Below, piece by piece: positions 36,862 through 45,435 of a stretch of 64,000 bases of DNA (position 1 is its first letter; each line of letters opens with the position of its first letter). The DNA lies in assembly GCA_036839975.1 (NCBI GenBank), contig DAISVU010000007.1:19027-83026 (forward strand), read 5' to 3'. This DNA comes from RGIG7111 sp036839975. GTDB taxonomy: Bacteria; Bacillota; Clostridia; Peptostreptococcales; Anaerovoracaceae. The position numbers and the translations under genes were made by a program. The notes below the pieces were generated by a model that searched no databases, was not told the origin of the DNA, and saw only the letters and a program-made list of their open reading frames with translations.

Positions 36862-37518
36862 TCAACGCAGATGTCTGAAAACTCCTGTAACCTTTCCGAG
36901 TATCTTTACATCAGTAACGTTTATAGGACTCATCGATGAATTTTCAGGCTGAAGCCGTATGTGATCCCTTTCCCTGTAGAATGTTTTTACTGTCGCTTCG
37001 CTTTCAAAGCCGTTCAGCATAGCGACTACAATATCACCATTTTCTGCGGTGTTTTGCTGATGTACCAGGATATAATCCCCATCCATGATCCCCGTTTCAA
37101 TCATGCTTTCGCCATGTACGGTCAGCATGAAATGTGTGCCGTTTGCAACAAAGCTGCCGGGTACAGGAAAGTTCTTCTCGATATTTTCTTCCGCGAGTAT
37201 CGGTGTTCCTGCGGCTATACGCCCTATCACAGGGATATCGACAACATCGGTACGATCTCCGGCAAGCGATACATCTGAAAGGTCTGCAGGTCCGCATTCC
37301 GCTATGTCCTCGGAGTCAACTATCATCAGCGCACGAGGCTTTGACGGGTCTTTTTTGATGTAACCGGCCTTCTCTAGAGCAGATATATCCTTATGAGCTG
37401 TAGAAGTCGATTTTATGCCCAGTGCAGCACATATCTCCCTTACGGTAGGCGGATAGCCTTTTTTTTTAATCTCATCTTTCATGTGATTCAGTATCTTTTG
37501 TTCGCGTTCTTTCAGCAT
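36862..37518 (-). CDS. lexA: LexA SOS repressor
   Basis: 218 residues from the ATG at 37518, which has GGAGGGGG 5 bases upstream. The N-terminal winged helix (residues 1-65) is typical: EREQKILNHMKDEIKKKGYPPTVREI. The autocleavage site is Ala-Gly in RIAAGTPI. The peptidase dyad is Ser in VHGESMIETGIMDGDYI and Lys in ESEATVKTFY. It represses DNA-damage genes until RecA-stimulated self-cleavage. Two matching operator sites lie upstream. Confidence 0.96.
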   Translation of the reverse strand: MLKEREQKILNHMKDEIKKKGYPPTVREICAALGIKSTSTAHKDISALEKAGYIKKDPSKPRALMIVDSEDIAECGPADLSDVSLAGDRTDVVDIPVIGRIAAGTPILAEENIEKNFPVPGSFVANGTHFMLTVHGESMIETGIMDGDYILVHQQNTAENGDIVVAMLNGFESEATVKTFYRERDHIRLQPENSSMSPINVTDVKILGKVTGVFRHLR

Positions 37519-37726
37519 AATCCCCCTCCGCAATAACAAAATAAAATCCCGGCTTATTGAAATCCGCTGGCATGTGAATTTTTTGATTGTACCGAGACGT
37601 CTTAAGCGCTGTACCGCAGTAATAAGGCGGTGTGGCTGTTGATATATTTGTTCCTGCCAGATTCAAAGATCCGATCCGGTCAATCAAATTTGAATGCATA
37701 AAATATATACTATTATAGATACTGAC

Positions 37727-37764
37727 ATGATAGCATAAAAAAAGCATAATGTAAACAGACGTTC
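37727..37764 (-). promoter_or_regulatory. lexA promoter overlapped by a LexA (SOS) box
   Basis: On the minus strand GAACGTCTGTTT (complement of 37753-37764) runs straight into a TTTACA -35 (37750-37755), a 17-base spacer and TATCAT (37727-37732). The box fits the Gram-positive GAAC-N4-GTTY pattern, so lexA is probably autoregulated. The leader to the lexA ATG is about 200 bases. Confidence 0.7.
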
Positions 37765-37784
37765 ACGGAGACTTAATCAAACCG

Positions 37785-37796
37785 GAACGTCCGTTT
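37785..37796 (+). promoter_or_regulatory. Second LexA (SOS) box
   Basis: GAACGTCCGTTT, in opposite orientation to and 20 bases from the first box, with identical outer bases. It could help lexA autoregulation or act on the AEC transporter promoter (TTTAAA-N17-TAAAAT at 37833-37861). The first is more likely. Confidence 0.6.
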
Positions 37797-37867
37797 GAAT
37801 AAAACAGACGCTACGGCTTGAATTGAAGGACCTTTAAAGCCGTGTATTTTTAGTGTAAAATAAATAT

Positions 37868-38809
37868 ATGATCGAAGATCTGCTTATATGTTTAAAGGCG
37901 GTGGCACCGCTGTTCATATATATGCTTATCGGCGTATTGGTGCGCAGGACCGGCATTATAGCCTCTGAGGATGTAAGAAAGCTGAACCACTTTGCATTTG
38001 TGGTTTTTTTCCCGTGCCTGATGTTCGAAAATGTATACGGGGCGGACATCGGAAAGTCCTTCAATGTTAAGCTGATCGGATATGGGCTTGCCTCCATTCT
38101 GACAATATATTTTTTATCGGTGCTGCTCACGGTAAAGATGAAAGACCGGCCGGCGATGCGGGGAGCGGTAATCCAGGCTGTATACAGAAGCAATTTTGTG
38201 ATCATGGGTCTTCCTGTTGCAATGAATATATACGGCAGAGGAAATTTAAGCATAACGGCGATGATGATCGCAGTCATTGTGCCGCTTTTCAATATACTTG
38301 CTGTAATTACTTTGGAATATTTCAGAAGCGGACGACCAAATGTTAGAGTAATGACCTTCGGCATCATAAAAAATCCGCTTATTATTGGAACGTTAACAGG
38401 GATAGCAGTGACAATTTCAGGATATGAGATACCGCAGATACCGGAGGATATAATCAGTGATATGGGAAGCATAGCTACGCCGCTGGCCCTTATAATTTTG
38501 GGAGCATCATTTGAATTTTCAAGTGTGGGGCGAATGAAGCGCGAACTTATTATATGTGTGCTGGCGCGGCTTGTGATCGTACCCGGCATATTTGTTTCAG
38601 CTGCGGCTATGCTCGGTTTTGAGGATATAGAGCTTATTTCGCTGCTTGCAATGTTTGCCGCACCTGCGGCCATATCTTCATACACTATGGCGGAGGAAAT
38701 GGGCAGTGACAGTGAACTTGCGGGAAATGTGGTGATATTTTCATCCATGTCAGCGAGTTTTACCATGTTTCTATGGCTGTTTATATTTAAAACACTGGGA
38801 TTATTTTAA
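37868..38809 (+). CDS. AEC-family permease (auxin efflux carrier fold)
   Basis: 313 residues with about ten membrane helices. The opening APLFIYMLIGVLVRRTGII, KLNHFAFVVFFPCLMF and the conserved NPLIIGTLTGI segment are typical. AEC proteins export or import carboxylates such as malate. Substrate unknown. It starts almost at the inferred transcription start and has no ribosome binding site. Confidence 0.88.
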   Translation: MIEDLLICLKAVAPLFIYMLIGVLVRRTGIIASEDVRKLNHFAFVVFFPCLMFENVYGADIGKSFNVKLIGYGLASILTIYFLSVLLTVKMKDRPAMRGAVIQAVYRSNFVIMGLPVAMNIYGRGNLSITAMMIAVIVPLFNILAVITLEYFRSGRPNVRVMTFGIIKNPLIIGTLTGIAVTISGYEIPQIPEDIISDMGSIATPLALIILGASFEFSSVGRMKRELIICVLARLVIVPGIFVSAAAMLGFEDIELISLLAMFAAPAAISSYTMAEEMGSDSELAGNVVIFSSMSASFTMFLWLFIFKTLGLF

Positions 38810-39133
38810 GGCGTACAGTGAGCGGAAGTTAGAGGATAGGCGAAAGCATTAAAAGGCAATGTTGACAATAATTTATCCGCAAAATGTAAAAAAGATGATA
38901 CAATAACTAAAAGGAGGGTAATTATAAACTGCATAATCAATAAGATGCCTGTGAAAACCGCGTATGCTGCGGGATTCAGCGGGTATATGAAAAGTCTATA
39001 GGAGAAGCGCAGCGGAAATAATTCGCATGGGCATTTCCTGTGGCATGCAGAAAGGCGATTGCAAATAGCACTAATTAATGAAAACTGCTTAAAGTAAATA
39101 TTACAGGCAGTGGAGTATGGAAGGAGAACAAAA
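38810..39133. other. 324-base gap before desulfoferrodoxin
   Basis: Contains TTGACA (38862-38867) followed 17 bases later by TGTAAA, a possible promoter. A ribosome-binding-like AAGGAGGG near 38910 has no clear start codon after it. No riboswitch or gene recognised. Confidence 0.4.
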
Positions 39134-39508
39134 ATGGGAAAATTTTATGTATGCAAACATTGTGGCAATCTTGTAGGGATTATAAACAATTCAGGAGTTC
39201 CGATGATTTGCTGTGGTGAACCGATGAGCGAACTTGTCGCCAACACTGAAGATGCGGCTGTTGAAAAGCATGTGCCTGCAGTAACTGTTGACGGCAACAG
39301 GATCAGTGTAGCAGTAGGTGAGGTAGATCATCCTATGACTGAAGAGCACTTTATCCAGTGGATATATCTTGAAACTGAAAAGGGCGAGCAGAGAAAAATT
39401 CTCAATCCGAACGATGTGCCTAAGGCAGTGTTTACGATTGAGGACGATAAGGCTGTTGCCGTTTACGCTTACTGTAATCTGCACGGACTGTGGAAAAAGG
39501 ATCTTTAA
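39134..39508 (+). CDS. dfx: Desulfoferrodoxin (2Fe superoxide reductase)
   Basis: 124 residues from the ATG at 39134 (AAGGAG 7 bases upstream). The N-terminal desulforedoxin domain binds one iron through four cysteines: FYVCKHCGN and ICCGE. The C-terminal domain holds the active iron: the Glu-Lys-His of EKHVPAV, His in VDHPM and EEHFI, and Cys and His in AYCNLHGLW. Reduces superoxide to hydrogen peroxide in anaerobes without making oxygen. Confidence 0.95.
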   Translation: MGKFYVCKHCGNLVGIINNSGVPMICCGEPMSELVANTEDAAVEKHVPAVTVDGNRISVAVGEVDHPMTEEHFIQWIYLETEKGEQRKILNPNDVPKAVFTIEDDKAVAVYAYCNLHGLWKKDL

Positions 39509-39640
39509 TCGAAGCTGTTCTTGATATAAGGGTCTGCAGTGCTGCGGATTTTAAAGGGAACATGCAGCTCCTGAAATTTATGGATAAGAGCGGAATGGCA
39601 TAATTGTCAAAACTTTAAATTCATGAAAATAAAATGAAAA

Positions 39641-39679
39641 AAATGAGACTGATGTGTATTTCACGCAGTCTCATTTTTT
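39641..39679 (+). terminator. Terminator after desulfoferrodoxin
   Basis: AAATGAGACTG (39641-39651) pairs perfectly over 11 bases with CAGTCTCATTT (39666-39676), followed by T residues. Confidence 0.85.
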
Positions 39680-39689
39680 ATGGTATGAT

Positions 39690-39960
39690 GGGCATACCGT
39701 CAATCTGTGGCGAAAGTCCGCGTGGGGCGCAGCTACCGACGGACACAAAAGCGACTTGCAGGTTTCAAATCGCGAGATTTGGGAGAGAAAGAGCAATAGC
39801 GAAATCGCAGCCTGACGAACAGAAACGCAATATCAAGGCCTGCACACAATCACAAAATCGATGCCGAACGGTATGCGCGATGGTGTGAGAGGGGCTATAA
39901 GTTAGCCTCCACTCGATAAAAAATAGTCTGTAGAGGATGTGGGTGTGTAACAGCAGGACG
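39690..39960 (+). ncRNA. Unrecognised structured non-coding stretch, possibly group II intron-derived
   Basis: About 270 GC-richer bases with no supported gene. It has CAAATC-GCGA-GATTTG (39766-39781), a perfect stem capped by a GNRA tetraloop, a CCGTC/GACGG pairing at its 5' end, a CACAC/GGTGTG pairing, and a GAGG..CTA/TAGCCTC hairpin. GGTGTGAGAGG (39882-39892) and a terminal ACTCGAT recall the 3' ends of bacterial group II introns, but I cannot build a full domain V. It may also be an unknown regulatory RNA before the YtrA operon. Confidence 0.35.
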
Positions 39961-39974
39961 CTTGCAAAAGGATG

Positions 39975-40004
39975 TTGACAGTGTACTATGCGACATAGTA
40001 CACT
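39975..40004 (+). promoter_or_regulatory. YtrA-type operator on the promoter of the GntR-ABC operon
   Basis: AGTGTA-N13-TACACT (39980-40004), part of a perfect 11-base inverted repeat, matches the operator described for the B. subtilis YtrA repressor. It overlaps a promoter TTGACA (39975-39980), 18 bases, TACACT (39999-40004). The regulator encoded 80 bases downstream should block its own operon here. Confidence 0.8.
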
Positions 40005-40084
40005 AAGCATGGCGGCATAAGCATATAGAAAAAAGGAAACATCTACAAATATCAGATGAGTTAGAAAACAAGGAGGAAATCTGT

Positions 40085-40468
40085 ATGTTTGCAATAGATC
40101 TGAAGAGCAGAAAACCTATCAGCCGGCAGATCATCGATAACATTAAGGAACTTATCGTCTCGGGCGTACTGGCAGAGGACGAAAAACTGCCCTCGGTCAG
40201 GGAGATGGCATCGTATCTGACGGTAAATCCGAACACGGTGCAGAAGGCCTTTAGGATCCTGGAACAGCAGGGTTATATCTATATGTCGCCGGGGCGTGGG
40301 ACCTTTGTGCAAAGCGGTGCGGTGAAAACACACACGCATGTAGAAGAGCTCGAAACGATAAATCATCTTGAAGAAAGCCTGATGAAGCTTTATCGACTCG
40401 GAATCAGTAAAGCTGAGGCTGAAGTAATAATCGGTCGGCTGCTGAATGCGAAAAAAGACTGGCGGTAA
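40085..40468 (+). CDS. YtrA-subfamily GntR repressor
   Basis: 127 residues. The N-terminal winged helix contains PISRQIIDNIKELIVSGVL, KLPSVREMASYL and NPNTVQKAFRILEQQGYI, followed by a short helical C-terminal part as in the YtrA subfamily (no ligand domain). AAGGAGG lies 8 bases before the ATG. First gene of an operon with the ABC transporter below; YtrA regulators commonly respond to cell-wall-active compounds. Confidence 0.92.
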   Translation: MFAIDLKSRKPISRQIIDNIKELIVSGVLAEDEKLPSVREMASYLTVNPNTVQKAFRILEQQGYIYMSPGRGTFVQSGAVKTHTHVEELETINHLEESLMKLYRLGISKAEAEVIIGRLLNAKKDWR

Positions 40469-40604
40469 TCAACATTCCCTGCATGGGGCTATAAGAAACA
40501 GTTATTGCTGCCTGTATTAAAAAGTGATCAGGAATTAATCGATGATCAGGCGGCAGAAGCTTAAGTTGAAAAAGAATAATCACTTAAAAGGAGGAAAGAG
40601 GTAG

Positions 40605-41498
40605 ATGATCGAAATCAAAAATGTTGTAAAAAAATTCGACAGCAATATTGCTCTTGACGGACTCAATATACACGTCAAAGACAGCTCTATATATGGCCTT
40701 GTAGGCATAAACGGTGCGGGCAAGACAACGATCATAAAGGAGATAATGGGAATTCAAAGACCTGATGAAGGAGAAATAATTATATCAGGACAGCCGGTAT
40801 ACGAAAATGTAGATATAAAAGCAAAGCTGGGATATGTTTCAGATGACATATATTTCCCGCACGGATATGCGCTTAGAGATATGATGCGATATTACAGAGA
40901 GATATATAAGGATTTTGATGAAGTCAGGTTTTGCGCGATGGTCAATGATTTCGGTCTTGACGCCGCAAGGAAGCTTTCGGCATTTTCGAAGGGCATGCAG
41001 AAGCAGGCCGCCATCATAATGGCTCTTTCCGTAAAGCCTGACTGCCTGGTGCTGGACGAGCCGATCGACGGACTTGATCCGGTTATGAGGCTTAAGGCGT
41101 GGAAGTACATTATAGATGATGTTGCTGAGCGCGGCACGAGTGTTTTGATCTCAAGCCATAATTTAAGAGAAATGGAAGGGTATTGTGATCACATCGGTAT
41201 CATTGCAGACGGAAAGATGGTTATTGAAAGAGAAATAGACGATCTTAAAACGGATGTGCATAAGGTGCAGTTAGCCTTTAAAGAGAAGAGAAATATTGAC
41301 TATGGTCAGCTCAATGTACTGCATGCGGAATCACGCGGTTCAGTAGATATGCTGATAATAAAAAACAGGCGGGAGGATGTCGAGAGGATCATTGAAGAGA
41401 TGGATCCTGCAATATTTGATATGCTTCCGCTTTCGCTTGAGGAGATATTTATTTATGAGCTGGGAGGTGAGAATAGTGAAGTTGCAAAACTCGTCTAA
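40605..41498 (+). CDS. ABC transporter ATPase, YtrB-like
   Basis: 297 residues. Walker A GINGAGKTTI lies at about residues 38-47, a degenerate signature at FSKGMQKQ, Walker B LVLDEPIDGLDP and the switch SSHNL. A C-terminal domain of about 80 residues follows, as in exporters of this type. AAAGGAGG precedes the ATG. It overlaps the permease start. Confidence 0.92.
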   Translation: MIEIKNVVKKFDSNIALDGLNIHVKDSSIYGLVGINGAGKTTIIKEIMGIQRPDEGEIIISGQPVYENVDIKAKLGYVSDDIYFPHGYALRDMMRYYREIYKDFDEVRFCAMVNDFGLDAARKLSAFSKGMQKQAAIIMALSVKPDCLVLDEPIDGLDPVMRLKAWKYIIDDVAERGTSVLISSHNLREMEGYCDHIGIIADGKMVIEREIDDLKTDVHKVQLAFKEKRNIDYGQLNVLHAESRGSVDMLIIKNRREDVERIIEEMDPAIFDMLPLSLEEIFIYELGGENSEVAKLV

Positions 41499-43254
41499 GG
41501 CAATATCCAGAATAATAAAGGAAAATTTAAGGAAATTTTGGGTAATACCGCTTATCGGCGGCATAATAATGTTCCTGGCAGGCCCGATGAATATGATAAT
41601 TATGAAGGCTGGTGATTCCGATATAATTGAGGAAAGTTTGGAATTTAATTTTGGGTTTTCCTTTGCGATCATCCTGATATCTTTATGTTCGGGTATAGCG
41701 GTTTTGATCTGCATTAACAGAAAAAGTTCTTCCGACTTGATTTATGCACTTCCCGTAACACGCGGAGGTATGTTCCTCGCAAGTTACATTTCCGGGGTGG
41801 TAATGATAGCGATTCCGATCGTAATAAACGGACTTTTGATGTGGTTTTTAAGTCAGGGGGCAACAGCCGCATCTCATATGAAATGGATCGGTCTGAGTTT
41901 CCTCTGTTGTCTTGCACTGTATGCCGTAACGTACTTTGCGGGAGTTATAAGCGGTAACATATTCATGCATGTTTTCAACGCATGTTTTCTGAATGTTATT
42001 GCGGTGTTGCTGATAAAAACAGCAGACTGCATGATGCAGACATGGGTATTCGGATACCAGAAAGCCAGTGCATACAATACGATTATTGAAGATGCAAATC
42101 CGCTGACGGCACTTTCATCGAATGCCGGCATGCGGGAGGTCGTGCTGTATATTATTGTTGTGACGGCTGTGACTTTGCTCGCTTTGCTTTTTTATAAAAA
42201 CAGACATGCTGAGTGCACAGGGGAGTCTCTTGTTTTCAGCGGAATGCGATATGCCTTTCTCGGGCTGATAACATTTATGGGCATGATAATCCTGGGGATG
42301 CTTACAAGTGGCATAGGTCTTGAGAGCAGAGCGTTTTATTCCGGATCATCAGTTGAAATAGCGTGGCTGTTGACGGGTATGATAGTAGGCTTTATAATCA
42401 CATTCATAACAATGCATTTGATAATATTCAAATCGCCCAATTTTATTAACAAAAACAGTCTTATCACAGGGCTTATTACGGTTATGACAGCAGTTGTTAT
42501 AATAGTACCTATGAAAACAGATATTATAGGTATATCGAGCAAAAAAGCGGCTGTCGCTTCTACAAAAGCTGTTGCGGTGGATGTGATCAATCTGTCGGGA
42601 GATACGGCCGGTGAAGCGAATGCCGGAAACAATATAGCTCCGGGCGCTTTCAGGGGCGTAGGGTTTGAAAAAACAACAGTAAATGGTGAGGAAAGTTATT
42701 TCCCGTGGCTCAAATCCAAGGAAAATATCGAAGCCGGGTGCAAGATTCAAAATGCGCTTGCAGATATGGATAAAAGCAAAATAATGACAACAGCCGATTC
42801 CGGTTACTATTCGGAATATTCGATATCTGTAACAGGAATCGACGGTAAAAAAATGAAAAGATATTACCCGGGAATTGCAAAAGATGTTTTCAATCTGATC
42901 AGAAAGCAAAACGCGAAGATATACGAATCAAAGGAATATAAGGACAAATTCAAGCTGTCAAACTTAAAATATAAAATAAACGATATCTCGTATTTCGGAA
43001 ATGCGTCCGAATATCATTCAATACCGGCAGCAAGGCGTGAAAGTCTCATAAAGGCTTTGGACAAGGATTTTAAAGCAAGGAGATATAAAGATATCCGAAA
43101 AAAGAATGAAACAGATCATGAATTTACAATAGAAATTCCCTATGATCCTGATATGGTTGATCAAACTGCATTGTCCGAAGGGAGTAACTATAATATAATC
43201 GTATATAAGACCGACATGAACACACTTGCATGGATAAAGAAAAACATTAAGTAA
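41476..43254 (+). CDS. ABC transporter permease of the YtrA operon
   Basis: About 592 residues from the GTG at 41476, preceded by GGGAGGTG within the ATPase gene. Six or so helices lie in residues 15-310 and another near 325-345. A long extracellular-type C-terminal domain (about residues 350-590) is rich in charged residues and contains YSISVTGIDGKKMKRYYPG. It pairs with the ATPase. No export substrate is evident. The large soluble domain recalls antibiotic-sensing permeases, but this is inference. Confidence 0.85.
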   Translation: MKLQNSSKAISRIIKENLRKFWVIPLIGGIIMFLAGPMNMIIMKAGDSDIIEESLEFNFGFSFAIILISLCSGIAVLICINRKSSSDLIYALPVTRGGMFLASYISGVVMIAIPIVINGLLMWFLSQGATAASHMKWIGLSFLCCLALYAVTYFAGVISGNIFMHVFNACFLNVIAVLLIKTADCMMQTWVFGYQKASAYNTIIEDANPLTALSSNAGMREVVLYIIVVTAVTLLALLFYKNRHAECTGESLVFSGMRYAFLGLITFMGMIILGMLTSGIGLESRAFYSGSSVEIAWLLTGMIVGFIITFITMHLIIFKSPNFINKNSLITGLITVMTAVVIIVPMKTDIIGISSKKAAVASTKAVAVDVINLSGDTAGEANAGNNIAPGAFRGVGFEKTTVNGEESYFPWLKSKENIEAGCKIQNALADMDKSKIMTTADSGYYSEYSISVTGIDGKKMKRYYPGIAKDVFNLIRKQNAKIYESKEYKDKFKLSNLKYKINDISYFGNASEYHSIPAARRESLIKALDKDFKARRYKDIRKKNETDHEFTIEIPYDPDMVDQTALSEGSNYNIIVYKTDMNTLAWIKKNIK

Positions 43255-43330
43255 TCATATGGTATCTAATAGCAGATTACTTTTGTGAAAGCGTTCATGC
43301 AGGAATTGCTTTAAGCAGGAAAGGACATGT

Positions 43331-45103
43331 ATGAGCAGAGCATACAGGGATATAACCGAATATGCAAAAGGTCAGGCAGCCGCAATATTCCCGGTATTTA
43401 TATTCTGGCTCTATATCGCCGCGCAGATCCCGTATGCTCAGGACGATTGGACCTGGGGTACGGCGCGCGGTGTACAGCATCTTTTATCTGCAGATATCAA
43501 CAGTCGTTATTTCGGCAATATCATCGAGATGGTCGTTACGCGCTCTGAGATCGCGAAAACGATAATAATGGCAGTCGTATTTACGATGATTCCGTTTATG
43601 TTCGCAAGACTTGCAACTTATCACGATCGAGAGGCTGTGCGTGAAATGGAAGCGTCTATGGATGCAGGGACTGTAAGTAAAGCTGATGCGGCATCCTCTG
43701 CTGGCATGTACAAGGCTGTATATCGTGAAGCAGGTGAACATGCCAGAATGCTGAGATTTAACATTTGCTTTCTTTTCGGGACACTGCTTATGGTGACTAT
43801 AAACAGCGCTATATGGAGGCAGACACACGGATGGATCGCAGGTTTTTCCAATTTTGTCGTATCGGCACTTTTTATAGAGCTGTTCTTCTTTATTTTCATT
43901 TGGGGTGGCTCAAAACCGTTGGAGTATAAAAACGGGTTAAGCAAGTGGGGAATAAACTGTGCGGGGGCATTTTTATTTTGCATTGCGATACAGTTGTTGC
44001 TTGAGAATGTGACAGTATTTTTGGTGTTCTTCGGTATAGTGACTCTTATATATCAAAAAAAAGTGAACAGACATATAAGTGTGAGATATGTTTCCATGAT
44101 GGCAGGCCTAACAGCCGGAGCATTTATTATGTTCAGTTCACGCGTGTTTGGAACGCTCTTTTCTACTGGACAGGCCGTGGGAGGAATAAGAAAGTTTACA
44201 TTTGATATCGATGCGGGCCTTTGCAGTATAATAAAGCAACTTTTCAAAAGATATTTTTCAGTGGTGTTTCCAAATGCACTAACGATAGATGTATTTGCAT
44301 GTCTGACAGTCTTGATGCTCATTTCTGCAGTGCTGATAATTCAGATAAAAAAACGTACAGAATATAAACCGGACAGCAGCAGTGGTGCGGAAGCTCATCT
44401 GCGCGGCAGCGATTCTTGTATAGCTGATATTACGTTTTCAGGTAAAACGCGAAGTATGAAGAGCAGGATCATTCTAACCGCTGTTCCGCATGCGATAGTT
44501 GCCTCTGCAGTGGGGCTTACCTCTGAGAGGGTGTCGGAGGTGTTCGGCTGGACTGTTCCGACAGGACTGAACATTGCAGTCAGCGTAATGTTTTTTATAC
44601 TCACGGCGTGTGATTTTTATATTGTGTTCTGCTTTGAAAAGAAACTGAGACGTGAAAATGCAGGTACAAAACTTCTGTTTATATGGCTTTTCATTCCGGT
44701 GCTCATGGCACCGCTTGCGGCGATATATACAAAAGGATACAGAACATACTACACGCCTGTGATATTTATATTTCTAATCTCTGTAATGTTGCTGAATCAT
44801 ATCCTGCGAAGCCGGGCGGAAATAAAAATATACAGGATTTTTATGCTTGTCATTGCTGTAGTGCTGATATTCCGGTGCATTTACATAGGGAAGGTGTACT
44901 GCGACATAGGAAGGGTGAAAAAAGAGAGAGATGCACTTACTGCAGACTGCATAAAGACCGGAAAGTATGAACTCACACTTCACGAATACCCGCATAAGGA
45001 TTACAGGTGGATCTCAAGTCCGAGAAAGTCAAACCGAGTGGTTTTTTACAAAGAGTTTTACGGAATACCTGAAGAAGTTACGCTTGTATTTGAAGAAAAA
45101 TGA
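43331..45103 (+). CDS. Polytopic membrane protein, DUF6056-like (GT-C type glycosyltransferase?)
   Basis: 590 residues with about twelve membrane helices. The early loop IPYAQDDWTWGTARG carries an Asp-Asp pair, as in GT-C-type glycosyltransferases and DUF6056 proteins. A polar loop at about residues 95-135 and the C-terminal soluble segment (TLHEYPHKDYRW) are visible. Probably acts on surface polysaccharide or lipid-linked sugars; this is inference. It follows the ABC permease by 76 bases and may be in the same operon. Confidence 0.65.
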   Translation: MSRAYRDITEYAKGQAAAIFPVFIFWLYIAAQIPYAQDDWTWGTARGVQHLLSADINSRYFGNIIEMVVTRSEIAKTIIMAVVFTMIPFMFARLATYHDREAVREMEASMDAGTVSKADAASSAGMYKAVYREAGEHARMLRFNICFLFGTLLMVTINSAIWRQTHGWIAGFSNFVVSALFIELFFFIFIWGGSKPLEYKNGLSKWGINCAGAFLFCIAIQLLLENVTVFLVFFGIVTLIYQKKVNRHISVRYVSMMAGLTAGAFIMFSSRVFGTLFSTGQAVGGIRKFTFDIDAGLCSIIKQLFKRYFSVVFPNALTIDVFACLTVLMLISAVLIIQIKKRTEYKPDSSSGAEAHLRGSDSCIADITFSGKTRSMKSRIILTAVPHAIVASAVGLTSERVSEVFGWTVPTGLNIAVSVMFFILTACDFYIVFCFEKKLRRENAGTKLLFIWLFIPVLMAPLAAIYTKGYRTYYTPVIFIFLISVMLLNHILRSRAEIKIYRIFMLVIAVVLIFRCIYIGKVYCDIGRVKKERDALTADCIKTGKYELTLHEYPHKDYRWISSPRKSNRVVFYKEFYGIPEEVTLVFEEK

Positions 45104-45240
45104 AACTTCAACTGAAACGGTGTTTAAAAGGGAAAAGTATAAATGCTCTGCGGTATGACAGAAGCTTGTAAAATAAATTGTCGCAAAAAACTTGCAATCT
45201 CTGCGGATGTATGATAGATTAAAGCCTGTATCGAAGAAGA

Positions 45241-45351
45241 AGTTATCCGCTTCTCACCTTTTCGGCAACTGTGCTGATCGGGTATATATTGAAATATATC
45301 ACAAATCAGGCGTTTTGTGCAGCGGATAATTTGGTTCGCTGCTTTTTATTT
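45241..45351 (+). promoter_or_regulatory. L20/infC leader attenuator
   Basis: A terminator hairpin GCAGCG (45319-45324)/CGCTGC (45337-45342) is followed by TTTTTATTT. TTATCCGCT (45243-45251) is perfectly complementary to AGCGGATAA (45321-45329), the left arm of that terminator, so pairing of the two prevents termination. This is the architecture of the ribosomal-protein L20 leader of Firmicutes infC operons, where excess L20 favours termination. The region 45104-45435 holds no gene. Confidence 0.75.
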
Positions 45352-45435
45352 AGTGCCAAACCGCATTAAACGCGCATTGAAGGCCGCGGCAGAAACACAG
45401 AGTCTTGACACCATAGAATATAGGAGGTGCTGACA

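Noticed and set aside
37834..38766. 310-codon open frame antisense to the AEC transporter
   Set aside because: The plus strand encodes a clear AEC carrier; the antisense frame has Ser/Ile/Thr-rich shadow composition.
39634..39888. 84-codon frame downstream of desulfoferrodoxin
   Set aside because: It starts inside the dfx terminator and covers the structured non-coding stretch; no protein family recognised.
39700..39950. RNase P, tmRNA or c-di-GMP riboswitch in the structured stretch
   Set aside because: Short resemblances (GAAAGTCC, ACAGAAA) occur, but the conserved cores and their order do not match any of these RNAs.
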